The translations under genes and the position numbers were made by a program. Under the pieces are notes generated by a model. That model worked only from the letters and a program-made list of their open reading frames with translations, was not told where the DNA came from and made no database searches. Source: Clavibacter sp. VKM Ac-2872 (GTDB lineage: Bacteria > Actinomycetota > Actinomycetes > Actinomycetales > Microbacteriaceae). From it: a DNA stretch of 64,000 bases. This document shows positions 51,799-61,044 of this stretch, piece after piece (position 1 is the stretch's first letter; every line of letters starts with the position of its first letter). The stretch spans positions 248,001-312,000 of the forward strand of contig NZ_JADKRR010000002.1 of NCBI RefSeq assembly GCF_015351105.1. Reading direction: 5' to 3'.

Positions 51799-53096
51799 AT
51801 GCCCTCCCCGTCCGCGCCGACGCTGTCGCGCACGACCGCCCCGACCCGCGACGTCCGCCGTGCGCGCGTCGCCGTCGGCATCCTCTTCTTCACGAACGGC
51901 GCGATCTTCGCGAACCTGCTGCCGCGCTACCCGTCGATCAAGGTGGAGCTCGGGCTGACCAACGTCGAGTTCGGCGCCGCCGTCGCCGCGTCGCCGCTGG
52001 GGGCGCTCATCGCCGGGCTCGCCGCGGGCGTGCTCATCCGCCGGTACCGGTCGGCGCGCGTGGCGGTCGCCGCGACCGTCGTGGCCTCCGTCGGGATCCT
52101 GCTGGCCGGCCTCGCGCCCGGCTGGCTCGTGCTCGCGATGGCGCTGTTCCTCGCGGGCGCCATGGACTCCATCACCGACGTCGCGCAGAACTCGCACGCG
52201 CTCCGGGTGCAGCGGCTCTACGGGCGCTCGATCATCAACTCGTTCCACGCGGTCTGGTCGATCGGCGCGGTCGCTGGCGGGATCATGGGCGCGGCCGCCG
52301 CGCAGATCCGGATGCCGCTGATCGTGCACCTCTCCATCTCGGCCGCGCTGTTCAGCGCGCTGGCTGTGCTGTCGCTGCTGTGGCTGCTGAAGGGGCCGGA
52401 GCCGGAGCCCGGCGAGGGCGGCGCCGCCCATGCGCACGCGCCGGATCCCGAGGGCGACGTCGCGCGCGCCGCCTCCCCCGCGCGCTCGGCCTCGTCGCGA
52501 AGTACGGCGTGCTGCTCGCGCTCGTGATCATCGCGTCCGGCGGCGCCATCGTCGAGGACGCCGGCAGCTCCTGGTCGGCCATCTACCTCTCGGGCGACCT
52601 CGGCGCCAGCGCGTTCGTCGCGGGCCTCGGCTTCATCTCGCTCCAGGGCATGCAGTTCATCGGCCGGATGCTCGGCGACCGCATGGTCGACCGCTTCGGC
52701 CAGCGCGCCGTCGCCCGGCTCGGCGGCGTCCTCGTGCTCGTCGGCATGGGCGCCGCGCTCGCGTTCCCGAGCATCGTCGGCACGATCGTCGGATTCGGCG
52801 TCGCGGGCTTCGGCGTCGCGACCCTCATCCCGGCCGCCATGCAGGCCGCCGACGAGCTGCCCGGCTTCAAGCCCGGCACCGGCCTCACCATCGTCGGCTG
52901 GCTGCTGCGGCTCGGCTTCCTCATCTCGCCGCCCGTCGTCGGCGCCATCGCGGACGCCTCGTCGCTCCGCTTCGGCCTGATCTTCATCCCGGCCGCCGGG
53001 CTCCTCGTGCTCGTGTTCTCGCGCGTGCTGGCGACGCGGCGGGCGCACCCGGCGGCGCAGGCGCTGCCTGCCGCGGCCTCCGTCCCCTCCCCCTAG
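51799..53096 (+). pseudogene. MFS transporter split by a -1 frameshift at a poly-C run
   Basis: Two overlapping open frames make one MFS protein. The first (51799-52527) opens VAVGILFFTNGAIFANLLPRYPSIKVELGLTN and runs through six TM helices, then goes to nonsense after residue about 226. The second (in frame from about 52380 to the stop at 53096) picks up at ALGLVAKYGVLLALVII and finishes helices 7-12. The change happens at CCCCC, 52475-52479; one added C restores a single frame (PRALGLVAKYG). It is either a real mutation, a sequencing slip, or slippage-controlled expression. Related to the YbjJ/FsR-like MFS group. Confidence 0.85.
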
Positions 53097-53207
53097 GGGC
53101 GGCTGCGGCCGGATCCGCTCACGGGCTCCTGCGAGTGCGGACGCGCGCGCCGCCGCCCGGGAGAGAGTGGGCGCACGCCGCCCGCCGCGCCACCCGAGAG
53201 GATCGCC

Positions 53208-54074
53208 ATGTCCACCGACCTGCCCGGAGGGCTCTTCCCCCTCGCCCACGACCTCACCGTCACGCGCTTCGGCTACGGCGCCATGCAGCTCGCGGGGCCG
53301 CGCGTGTTCGGGCCGCCCGCGGATCCGGACGCCGCCCGCGCCGTGCTGCGCGAGGCCGTCGAGCTCGGGATCACGCACATCGACACGGCCGACTTCTACG
53401 GCCCCGGCCACACGAACGCGCTCATCGAGGAGGCGCTGTTCCCGTATCCGGAGCGCCTGCACATCGTGACGAAGGTCGGATCCCTGCGCGACGCGAAGGG
53501 CCGCTGGCCGCAGGCGCTCTCCGCGGCCGAGCTCCGCCAGGCCGTCTACGACAACCTCACGCACCTGACGCTCGAGGTGCTCGACGTCGTGAACCTCCGC
53601 GTCGGCGCTTTCGACAGCCCGACCGACGAGTCCATCGAGGAGCCGTTCACGGCCCTGGCCGAGCTGCAGCGCGAGGGGCTGATCCGGCACCTCGGCGTGA
53701 GCAACGTGACGCCCGCGCAGGTGGCCGAGGCCCGCGGGATCGCGCCCATCGTGTCCGTGCAGAACCACTACAACCTCGCGCGCCGCGACGACGACGCGCT
53801 CATCGACGAGCTGGCGTCCGACGGCATCGCCTACGTGCCGTACTTCCCGCTCGGCGGGTTCTCGCCGCTGCAGTCGGAGGCCCTCGCCCGCGTCGCCGCC
53901 GACCTCGGATCCGCGCCGCTGCCGGTCGCGCTCGCGTGGCTCCTGCAGCGGTCGCCGAACGTGCTCGTCATCGCGGGCACGTCGTCGGTGGCGCACCTGC
54001 GGGAGAACGTGGCGGGCGCGCGGATCCGACTGCCGGAGGAGGCGCTCGCGGAGCTGGAGGGGATCGGGGGCTGA
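53208..54074 (+). CDS. Aldo/keto reductase 3 with altered catalytic His
   Basis: Protein of 288 aa. DTADFYGPG gives Asp59 and Tyr64; VTKVG gives Lys89. The strand that normally carries catalytic His reads DVVNLRVG, so the His place (D+5) is Arg131, as in the E. coli YdbC-like group. Otherwise normal: VSNVTPAQV, QNHYNLARR, AGTSSVAHLREN. It may still reduce carbonyls with a changed mechanism or substrate range. ATG 53208 with GAGAGGATC upstream. Confidence 0.88.
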   Translation: MSTDLPGGLFPLAHDLTVTRFGYGAMQLAGPRVFGPPADPDAARAVLREAVELGITHIDTADFYGPGHTNALIEEALFPYPERLHIVTKVGSLRDAKGRWPQALSAAELRQAVYDNLTHLTLEVLDVVNLRVGAFDSPTDESIEEPFTALAELQREGLIRHLGVSNVTPAQVAEARGIAPIVSVQNHYNLARRDDDALIDELASDGIAYVPYFPLGGFSPLQSEALARVAADLGSAPLPVALAWLLQRSPNVLVIAGTSSVAHLRENVAGARIRLPEEALAELEGIGG

Positions 54075-54184
54075 CGGTCGGCGGCGCCCGCGTGCGGCAC
54101 CCGGCAGGATGGCCGCATGTCCGTGATCCACCCCGCGCTCGCGCGCGCCACCGCCCGCCCCCGCACCAGCGCGACCCCGGCCGC

Positions 54185-54574
54185 ATGACCGCCCCCGACC
54201 GCGGCTCGCCGCCGAGCGACCGCCGCTTCCCGCGGAGCGTCTACCGCGAGGGTGCCGAGCCCGACGTGCGCTTCACGCTCGCGAACGAGCGCACGTTCCT
54301 CGCCTGGATCCGCACCTCGCTCGCCCTGATCGCCGGCGGCGTCGCGCTCGAGGCGCTGGGGCTCGGGCTGCAGCCGGGGTTCCGGCTCGCGGCCTCGATC
54401 GTGCTGATCCTCACCGGCATCGCCGCGCCCGCGCAGGCGTGGATCGGCTGGATGCGCACCGAGCGCGCCCTCCGCCGCGACCGCCCGCTGCCGTCGGCTG
54501 CGCTGTCGCTGCCGCTCGGGATCGCCGTGGTCGCCGCCGGGCTGCTCGTGCTGCTGGGCGTGCTGACGGCGTGA
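54185..54574 (+). CDS. DUF202 (YidH-like) membrane protein
   Basis: Protein of 129 aa with three TM helices. DUF202 signature FTLANERTFLAWIRTSLALIAGGVALEALGL, then a middle helix LAASIVLILTGIA and a third near the C-terminus. Function unknown. ATG 54185. The stop overlaps the next GTG (GTGA), so the two form a pair of related short proteins, typical for DUF202 genes in this group. Confidence 0.87.
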   Translation: MTAPDRGSPPSDRRFPRSVYREGAEPDVRFTLANERTFLAWIRTSLALIAGGVALEALGLGLQPGFRLAASIVLILTGIAAPAQAWIGWMRTERALRRDRPLPSAALSLPLGIAVVAAGLLVLLGVLTA

Positions 54575-54927
54575 GCGCCCCGGATCCGGCCGAGCACCCG
54601 TCCGACCCCGGCCTCCAGCCCGAGCGGACGGCCCTCGCATGGCGACGCACGGCGCTCGCGCTCGTCGTCGGATCCCTGCTCGGGCTGCGCGTGCTCCCGA
54701 CGCTCCTCGGCGCGGCCGGCCTGGTGGTCGCCGCGGCCGGCGTGATCGCCGCCCTCGCCGTGCTCGCGACCGCGCACCGCCGCTACCGCCGCGTCCACCG
54801 GATCCTGACCTCGGGATCCGCCTCGCCCGGCGCCGCGGCGCTCCCCGGCGGCGCGCTCCCCGCACTCGTGGCGGCGCTCACCGCGTGCGCGGGTCTGGCC
54901 GCGCTGGCCCTGGCGCTCGCCCGCTGA
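54571..54927 (+). CDS. DUF202 membrane protein, second of pair
   Basis: Protein of 118 aa from GTG 54571. LQPERTALAWRRTALALVVGSLLGLRVLPTLL is the DUF202 core; TM segments at about 30-48, 50-70 and 95-115. Overlap with the previous gene implies translational coupling and perhaps a heteromer. Function unknown. Confidence 0.85.
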   Translation: MSAPDPAEHPSDPGLQPERTALAWRRTALALVVGSLLGLRVLPTLLGAAGLVVAAAGVIAALAVLATAHRRYRRVHRILTSGSASPGAAALPGGALPALVAALTACAGLAALALALAR

Positions 54928-54959
54928 GCCGACGGCGGCGGATCCGAGGGCGCACCCCG

Positions 54960-55829
54960 CTACAGCGCGGGCACCAGCACCTCCCGCACGTAGTCCTCGT
55001 AGGAGCGGGGCGGATGCCCGAGGACGGCGGTGAGACGCGCGATGACCTCGGGGCTGGCGATGAGGCCGTCCCGCTGGAAGCCGGAGTACATGCGCTCGTA
55101 GTCGTAGACCAGCCAGGACGACATGGAGGCGAGGGACGCCTCGCGCCACGCCACCAGATCGTCTCCCCCGTATGTCACGGTCCTCCCGAGGGCGTCGGAC
55201 AGGGCCGCGGCCGTCGCCTCGCCGGTCCATGCGGTCGGGCCGGCCACGTCGATCGGGCCGGCGAGCTCCGTCCCCGGGGTCAGCGCGCTCACCGCGACCT
55301 CCGCGATGTCGCGCACGTCGACCCGGGAGACGCCCGTCCCGCCGAGCGGCTGCGGGTACACGCCGTCCTTGATCGTGTCCAGGTACCAGGCGTCGTTCTG
55401 GAAGAAGTTGTTCACCCGCAGGAAGCAGGCCTCGACGCCGCTGTGCTCGAGGAGGGACTCCACCGCGAGCTTCGCCGAGTTGTGCGGCACCTGCGGCGCC
55501 CGGTCGAGGTCCTGGACGGACAGGTAGACGATCCGTCGGACGCCCGCCGCCACGGCGTGGTCCACCGCGACGGTCGTCTCGTACAGCTCGGTGGGCGTCC
55601 CCGTCAGGGCCAGGAACACCTGCTCGACGCCGTCGAACGCCGGCATCGCGCCGTAGGGGTCGCCGAGATCGCCCACCACGCCTTCCACGCCGTCGGGGAG
55701 GTCGTCGAGCCGCCGTGCATCGCGGCTCATGACCCGCAGCCCGGTCATCCCCCGGCGGAGAGCCTCGGCGATGACGGTCGAGCCGACCGTCCCGGTGCCG
55801 CCGATGATCAGGGTTCGTGCGTCGTCCAT
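54960..55829 (-). CDS. NmrA-like NAD(P)-binding protein
   Basis: Protein of 289 aa from ATG 55829 (GAGGAGGATC upstream). Rossmann entry LIIGGTGTVGSTVIAEALRRGMTGLRVMSRD, then VVGDLGDPYGAMPAFDGVEQVFLALTG and VDVRDIAEVAVSALTPG. Typical of NmrA/YtfG-type proteins without an obvious SDR Tyr-Lys pair, so either a redox sensor or a weak reductase. The 234 bases up to the PfkB gene contain no ORF I can support; a TAGCGT -10-like element is near 56000. Confidence 0.87.
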   Translation of the reverse strand: MDDARTLIIGGTGTVGSTVIAEALRRGMTGLRVMSRDARRLDDLPDGVEGVVGDLGDPYGAMPAFDGVEQVFLALTGTPTELYETTVAVDHAVAAGVRRIVYLSVQDLDRAPQVPHNSAKLAVESLLEHSGVEACFLRVNNFFQNDAWYLDTIKDGVYPQPLGGTGVSRVDVRDIAEVAVSALTPGTELAGPIDVAGPTAWTGEATAAALSDALGRTVTYGGDDLVAWREASLASMSSWLVYDYERMYSGFQRDGLIASPEVIARLTAVLGHPPRSYEDYVREVLVPAL

Positions 55830-56063
55830 GGTGATCCTCCTCGTCTGCTCCATCGGTGCGCGGCGCAGTGCCCGCAGCCGTCTGCCGAGGAGGGGTGTCG
55901 CCGGCGGACGCGTCACGGAGGACGGCGATGACCTGCTCGAGCACCGCCGCCGAGGGGATGTCCGCTCGGCGGTTCGATCGATTCGTTCGCGTCGACGCTA
56001 CGCCGCACGCGGGCGTCGGACAGCGCACCCCCGCGCGGCGGTACCCTGCGCCCTGCGCCCGCC

Positions 56064-56954
56064 TCAGGCGGTCGGCAGCCGCAGCAGCGCGCCCTGCTCG
56101 CGGCAGGTCGCCGCGGCGATCGCCATGCAGGTGCGGAGCATCGCCTCGCCCTCCGCGGGCGTGCCCGGCGCACCCCGGCGCGCGATGGCGTCGGCCGCGG
56201 CGGCGAGGCACGCGTCGCCGGCGCCCATGGTGTCGACGACGGGACGCGGATCCGGCGCGATGCCCGCCGACACGACCTCGCCGCCCTCGAGCTGCACGGT
56301 CGCGCCGCGGGCGCCCTCGGTCGCGAGCACGAGGCGGCTGCCGGTCGCGTGCAGCTCCGCACGCGCCTCGGCCAGCGCGCCCAGGCCGAGCAGCGCCGTG
56401 TCGTCGTCGCCGATCTTCACGAGCAGCGACTCCGCGGCCGCGCGCGCGAACCCGGCGCGGAACCGCGCGGCGTCGTGCAGCATGCCGGCGCGGGGGTTCG
56501 GGTCGACGAGGAGGCGCTCGCGCGGATCCCGCACGGCCGCGAGCAGCTCGTCGGCCTGCGCGTGGTCGTCGTAGGGGAAGCAGCTGACGACCACCAGCGA
56601 CGCCGCGTCGAGCGCCGCCCGCTCCGCCTCGCCGATGCGCACGCGCCGGTTCCACGCGGCCTCGTTGAACGCGTAGTGCGGCTCGCCGTCGACGCGCTCG
56701 CTCACCGCGACAGAGGATCCGGACGGGCCGACGGTGGCGAGGAGCTCGACCCCGTGCGCGTCGAGCTCGGCCCGGATGCGGTCGCCGTGCGCGTCGTCGC
56801 CGACCATGGCGACGAGCTGCACGCGGTGCCCCAGGATCGCGAGCCCGACGGCGACGTTGAGGGCCGCGCCGCCGACGAAGGCGGTCTCCTCGCCGCCCTC
56901 GCGGATGAGGTCGATCAGGGCGTCGCCGACGACGACGATGGGCTGGTCATGCAT
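56064..56954 (-). CDS. PfkB-family sugar kinase (fructokinase-like)
   Basis: Protein of 296 aa. Ribokinase-fold marks: VVVGDALIDLIREGG, FVGGAALNVAVGLAILGH, LVDPNPRAG and the ATP/catalytic end DTMGAGDACLAAAADAI (catalytic Asp in GAGD). It phosphorylates a sugar; the neighbouring fructose-type ABC genes favour fructose. ATG 56954 overlaps the LacI stop by 8 nt, so kinase and repressor are co-translated and share control. Confidence 0.9.
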   Translation of the reverse strand: MHDQPIVVVGDALIDLIREGGEETAFVGGAALNVAVGLAILGHRVQLVAMVGDDAHGDRIRAELDAHGVELLATVGPSGSSVAVSERVDGEPHYAFNEAAWNRRVRIGEAERAALDAASLVVVSCFPYDDHAQADELLAAVRDPRERLLVDPNPRAGMLHDAARFRAGFARAAAESLLVKIGDDDTALLGLGALAEARAELHATGSRLVLATEGARGATVQLEGGEVVSAGIAPDPRPVVDTMGAGDACLAAAADAIARRGAPGTPAEGEAMLRTCMAIAAATCREQGALLRLPTA

Positions 56955-57999
56955 GGTGGGGGACCTCTCCTGAGCCTCGGACGATGAGCGTGGTGGGGAC
57001 GACGACGGTCTGCGCGGGGCCGGCATCCCCGTCGAGCCGGGCGAACACGCGCGCGGCGGCGGCGTGGCCGATGCCCGACGGGTCCTGCGCGATCACGGTG
57101 ACCGCCGGATCCAGCAGCTCGGCCATCGGCAGGTCGTCGAACCCGACGAGCGCGATCCGGCGGTGGGCGCCGTGCCGGCGGAGCGCCGTGATGACGCCGA
57201 TGGTGATGAGGTTCTGCCCGCTGACGATCGCGGTCGGCGGCTCGGGCAGCGCGAGCAGGCGCTCGGCGAGCGACTCGGCCACGCGCTCGTCGTACGCGCC
57301 CTCGAGGACGAGCTCGGGCGCCACGGGCAGCCCGCGTCGCTGCATCTCCTCGACGAAGCCGCGCTCGCGCTCCCGTGCCGTGAAGATCTCGGGCCGGTCG
57401 CCGAGGAACGCGATGCGGCGGTGGCCCTGGTCGGCGAGGTGCGCGACGGCGCGGGAGATGCCGGCCGCGTTGTCGACGATGATCGCGTCCGCCTCCAGCC
57501 CCGCGGGCACGCGGTCGACGAACACGAGCGGCGTGCCCCGCGACGCCGCGACGCCGAGGTAGGCCTGGCTGGGCGCGATGGTGGTGAGGATGAGCCCGTC
57601 GACCCGGCGGGCGAGGAAGGCGTCGACGGAGGAGCGCTCGCGATCGGGGTCGTCGTCGAGGCTCGAGGCGAAGACGGCGACGCGGCGCTCCTTCGCCACC
57701 TCCTCGACGGCCCGGTGCACGGCGCCGGAGAACGGGTTGGCCACGCTGCCGACGAGGAGGCCGAGCGTGTTGGTGCGCCGGTCGGCGCGGCGCAGGTTGC
57801 CCGCGTGCAGATCCGGCTGGTACTGCAGCTGCTCCACGGCCGCCCGCACCCGGGCGGTCATCTCCGCGGAGACGTTCGCCTCGCCGTTGACGACGCGCGA
57901 CACGGTCTTGAGGCCGACGCCCGCGAGCCGGGCCACGTGCTTCATCGTGGGGCGGCGCGCGCCGGACGACGGGCCGGGCGGGGATGACAACGGTGTCAC
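56947..57999 (-). CDS. LacI-family regulator of the fructose-type ABC operon
   Basis: Protein of 350 aa if started at GTG 57999 (an upstream ATG at 58035 and a later ATG at 57945 are possible). HTH: TMKHVARLAGVGLKTVSRVVNGEANVS. Effector domain: NTLGLLVGSVANPFSGAVHRAVEE, IALVGFDDLPMAELLDPAVTVIAQDP. Codons 1-5 contain a GACAACGGTGTC palindrome, matching the perfect site at 58065-58076, so it probably represses both itself and the ABC operon. Followed by the PfkB kinase. Confidence 0.88.
   Translation of the reverse strand: MTPLSSPPGPSSGARRPTMKHVARLAGVGLKTVSRVVNGEANVSAEMTARVRAAVEQLQYQPDLHAGNLRRADRRTNTLGLLVGSVANPFSGAVHRAVEEVAKERRVAVFASSLDDDPDRERSSVDAFLARRVDGLILTTIAPSQAYLGVAASRGTPLVFVDRVPAGLEADAIIVDNAAGISRAVAHLADQGHRRIAFLGDRPEIFTARERERGFVEEMQRRGLPVAPELVLEGAYDERVAESLAERLLALPEPPTAIVSGQNLITIGVITALRRHGAHRRIALVGFDDLPMAELLDPAVTVIAQDPSGIGHAAAARVFARLDGDAGPAQTVVVPTTLIVRGSGEVPHHA
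57986..57997. promoter_or_regulatory. Secondary LacI operator (in the LacI gene start)
   Basis: GACAACGGTGTC, one mismatch from the perfect site 79 bp away. It overlaps the start codon and first codons of the LacI gene on the minus strand. Confidence 0.6.
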
Positions 58000-58027
58000 G
58001 AATGGGTCTCGCTCTCTGCGCAATGGC

Positions 58028-58057
58028 TTGACCATACCGGGTCGCACCCGCTAGACC
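58028..58057 (+). promoter_or_regulatory. Promoter of the fructose-type ABC operon
   Basis: TTGACC (-35), 18-nt spacer, TAGACC (-10). The start point should be near 58064, at the edge of the operator. Confidence 0.6.
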
Positions 58058-58064
58058 TCTACCT

Positions 58065-58076
58065 GACAACGTTGTC
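58065..58076. promoter_or_regulatory. Primary LacI operator
   Basis: Perfect 12-bp palindrome GACAACGTTGTC with the central CG step typical of LacI sites, placed just downstream of the -10 box so a bound repressor would block initiation. Confidence 0.8.
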
Positions 58077-58112
58077 GGGAGTGCGCTCCCACCCGAAGGA
58101 CAGGATCCATCA

Positions 58113-59204
58113 ATGACGAACCGATCCCCGCGTCTCGTGCGCACCATCGCCCTCGGCTCGGCGGCCCTCATCGCCGCGGGCGGGCTCGCCGGCTGCTCCA
58201 GCTCGAGCGGCGGCTCCGGATCCGGCGGCTCCGGCGACGTCGGCGTCTCGCTCATCGTGAAGACGACCACGAACCCCTTCTTCGTCGCGATGGAGGACGG
58301 CGCGAAGGACGCCGCGGCGAAGGACGGCATCGACCTCACCCTCGCCGCCGGCAAGGCGGACGGCGACGAGGACACCCAGATCCAGGCCATCGAGAACGCC
58401 ATCTCGAAGGGCGACAAGGGCATCCTCATCACGATCAACGGCCCGTCGGTCCTCGACGCGATCCAGAAGGCCCGCGACGCCGGCCTCTTCGTCATCGCGC
58501 TCGACACGGCGCCCGACCCGGCCGACTCCGTCGACATCACGTTCGCCACCGACAACTTCGCCGCGGGCGAGTCGATCGGCAAGTGGGCGGCCGCGCAGCT
58601 CGGCGGCAAGAAGGCGACCATCGGCCTCCTCGACCTGTACGACGACAAGGCCATCTCGGTCGACTACAACCGCGACCAGGGCTTCCTCACCGGCATGGGC
58701 ATCGACGTGGGCGACAAGACCAAGAACGGCGACGAGGCGAAGACCGGCGACTACAGCGGCGGCTCCTACGAGATCGTCGGCAACGAGGCCACGCAGGGCG
58801 CCGAGGACGGCGGCCGCACGGCGATGGAGACGCTGCTGTCGAAGAACCCGGACATCAACGTCGTCTACACGATCAACGAGCCCGCGGCGTTCGGCGCGTA
58901 CCAGGCGCTGCAGGCGGCCGGCAAGGAGAAGGACGTGGTCCTCGTCTCGGTCGACGGCGGCTGCGCGGGCGTGAAGAACGTGAAGGAGGGCGTCATCGGC
59001 GCCACCGCCCAGCAGTACCCGGTGAAGATGGCGCAGCTCGGCGTCGAGGCCATCGCGCAGCTCGCGAAGGACGGCACCAAGCCCGCCACGAGCGCCGGCC
59101 TCGACTTCTTCGACACCGGATCCGCGCTCGTCACCGACACCCCCGTCGACGGCCTCGAGAGCATCACGGCCGACGACGCCGCGACGAAGTGCTGGGGCGA
59201 GTGA
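58113..59204 (+). CDS. Ribose/fructose-type ABC substrate-binding lipoprotein (FrcB-like)
   Basis: Protein of 363 aa with signal MTNRSPRLVRTIALGSAALIA and lipobox LAGC (Cys near residue 28), then a Ser/Gly linker. Periplasmic-binding family 2 (RbsB/FrcB): SLIVKTTTNPFFVAMEDGAKDAA, GILITINGPSVLDAIQKARDAGL, VSVDGGCAGVKNVKEG. It binds a monosaccharide outside the membrane. ATG 58113 after AAGGACAGG. First gene of the operon under the LacI operator. Confidence 0.92.
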   Translation: MTNRSPRLVRTIALGSAALIAAGGLAGCSSSSGGSGSGGSGDVGVSLIVKTTTNPFFVAMEDGAKDAAAKDGIDLTLAAGKADGDEDTQIQAIENAISKGDKGILITINGPSVLDAIQKARDAGLFVIALDTAPDPADSVDITFATDNFAAGESIGKWAAAQLGGKKATIGLLDLYDDKAISVDYNRDQGFLTGMGIDVGDKTKNGDEAKTGDYSGGSYEIVGNEATQGAEDGGRTAMETLLSKNPDINVVYTINEPAAFGAYQALQAAGKEKDVVLVSVDGGCAGVKNVKEGVIGATAQQYPVKMAQLGVEAIAQLAKDGTKPATSAGLDFFDTGSALVTDTPVDGLESITADDAATKCWGE

Positions 59205-60250
59205 CCGTGAGCCGGACCACCGACCCGAACCCGCCCACCTCGGCGCTCGACCTCGCGAACGAGTTCCTCGACCGCCGCTCCCCCGTCGACCGCATCCGCG
59301 GGGTGCTCCACCGCTACCCCGCCGTCAGCCCCGCCGTCGTGCTGGTGCTCGCGATCATCGTGTTCGGCCTGCTCAACGACCGCTTCCTCGACCCGGCGAA
59401 CCTGTCGCTCGTCACGCAGCAGGTCGCCGTGGTCGGCACGCTCGCGGTGGCGCAGACGCTGATCATCCTCACCGCGGGCATCGACCTGTCGGTGGGCGCG
59501 GTCATGGTGCTCACGTCGATGGTGATCGCGCAGACCGCCAGCCAGAACGGCCTGCCGGCACCCGCCGCGCTGGTCGCCGGGCTCGTCGTGGGCCTCGCGG
59601 CCGGTGCGTTCAACGGCCTGCTCGTGACGCGGCTGCGGCTCCCCCCGTTCATCGTCACGCTCGGGACGCTGAACATCTTCGTGGCGCTCACGCTCCTCTA
59701 CTCCAACGGCGCGACCATCCGCGGCGTGGACATGCCGGCCGCGCTCTCGTGGACGGGCCGCACGTTCGACCTGGCTGGGGTGAAGATCAGCTTCGGCGTG
59801 GTCCTCATGCTGGTGCTCTACGTCGTGGTCGCCTTCATCCTCGGGAAGACCGCGTGGGGCCGGCACGTGTACGCGGTCGGCGACGACAAGGAGGCCGCGC
59901 GCCTCGCCGGCATCAGCGTCAACCGGGTGCTCATGAGCGTGTACCTCGCGGCCGGGGCGATCCTCGCGGTCGGCGCGTGGATCGCGATCGGCCGCAGCAA
60001 CGCCGCCAGCCCGAACGCCGGAGCGGACCTCAACCTCGACTCCATCACCGCGGTCGTGATCGGCGGCACGAGCCTCTTCGGCGGCCGCGGCACCGTCTGG
60101 GGCACGCTCCTCGGCGCCCTCATCGTCGGCGTCTTCCGCAACGGGCTCTCGCTCGCGGGGCTGGACGTGCTGTACCAGACCCTCGCCGTGGGCGTCCTCA
60201 TCATCGTCGCGGTCTCCGTCGACCAGTGGATCCGAAAGGTGCGCAAGTGA
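59201..60250 (+). CDS. Sugar ABC permease, FrcC/RbsC type (CUT2)
   Basis: Protein of 349 aa with about 9-10 TM helices. Family block AVVIGGTSLFGGRGTVWGTLLGALIVGVFRNGL and helix ILTAGIDLSVGAVMVLTSMV (GIDLSVG motif of BPD_transp_2). Homodimeric channel. GTG 59201 overlaps the previous TGA (GTGA); GTG 59207 is also possible. It works with the ATPase downstream. Confidence 0.92.
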   Translation: MTVSRTTDPNPPTSALDLANEFLDRRSPVDRIRGVLHRYPAVSPAVVLVLAIIVFGLLNDRFLDPANLSLVTQQVAVVGTLAVAQTLIILTAGIDLSVGAVMVLTSMVIAQTASQNGLPAPAALVAGLVVGLAAGAFNGLLVTRLRLPPFIVTLGTLNIFVALTLLYSNGATIRGVDMPAALSWTGRTFDLAGVKISFGVVLMLVLYVVVAFILGKTAWGRHVYAVGDDKEAARLAGISVNRVLMSVYLAAGAILAVGAWIAIGRSNAASPNAGADLNLDSITAVVIGGTSLFGGRGTVWGTLLGALIVGVFRNGLSLAGLDVLYQTLAVGVLIIVAVSVDQWIRKVRK

Positions 60251-61044
60251 CCCTCACCGACCCCGCGGGGAGCGCTCCCGCCCCGACCCGCACGCCCGTC
60301 CTCGAGGCGAAGCGCCTCGTGAAGACCTTCGGCCGCGTGGTCGGACTCGACGGCGTCAGCCTTGAGCTCTTCCCCGGCGAGGTGCTCGCGATCATCGGCG
60401 ACAACGGCGCCGGCAAGTCGACGCTCATCAAGTGCCTCACGGGAGCCGAGACGCCCGACGAGGGCGAGCTGTTCCTCGACGGGAAGCCGGTGTCGTTCAA
60501 GCGGCCGCAGGACGCCCGGGCCGCGGGGATCGAGACGGTCTACCAGAACCTGGCCGTCTCGCCCGCGCTCGACGTGGCCTCGAACCTCTACCTCGGGCGG
60601 GAGAAGCGGAAGAAGGGGATCCTCGGATCCGTCTTCCGCATGCTCGACACGGCCGGCATGCGCAAGGCCGCCCGCGACGAGCTCACGGAGCTCGGCATCT
60701 CGACGCTGCAGGACGTGACCGTTCCCGTCGAGAACCTGTCCGGCGGACAGCGTCAGGCGGTCGCGGTGGCGCGCGCCGCCGCGTTCGGATCGAAGGTCGT
60801 CGTGCTCGACGAGCCCACCGCCGCCCTCGGCGTGCGCGAGTCGAACCAGGTGCTCGAGCTCGTGCGGAACCTGCGCGATCGCGGCATCCCGGTGATCCTC
60901 ATCAGCCACAACATGCCGCAGGTGTTCGAGGTCGCGGACCGGATCCACATCCAGCGCCTGGGCAAGAAGGCCGCGACCATCACGCCGCAGTCGCACTCGA
61001 TGACCGACGCGGTCGCGATCATGACGGGCGCGGCCACGGCATGA
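60247..61044 (+). CDS. Sugar ABC ATPase, FrcA type
   Basis: Protein of 265 aa, a single ATPase domain: Walker A GDNGAGKST (51-59), signature LSGGQ (164-168), Walker B VVVLDEP (184-190), H-loop LISHNM. Having one domain rather than the doubled RbsA form is the FrcA pattern described for fructose systems such as that of Sinorhizobium. GTG 60247 overlaps the permease stop. Confidence 0.93.
   Translation: MTLTDPAGSAPAPTRTPVLEAKRLVKTFGRVVGLDGVSLELFPGEVLAIIGDNGAGKSTLIKCLTGAETPDEGELFLDGKPVSFKRPQDARAAGIETVYQNLAVSPALDVASNLYLGREKRKKGILGSVFRMLDTAGMRKAARDELTELGISTLQDVTVPVENLSGGQRQAVAVARAAAFGSKVVVLDEPTAALGVRESNQVLELVRNLRDRGIPVILISHNMPQVFEVADRIHIQRLGKKAATITPQSHSMTDAVAIMTGAATA

Noticed and set aside
55830-56063. 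Possible small ORF or decayed regulator between the NmrA and PfkB genes
   Set aside because: A short stretch (VLEQVIAVLRDASAGD) resembles the end of a regulator, but there is no start, ribosome site or continuation. Treated as intergenic.
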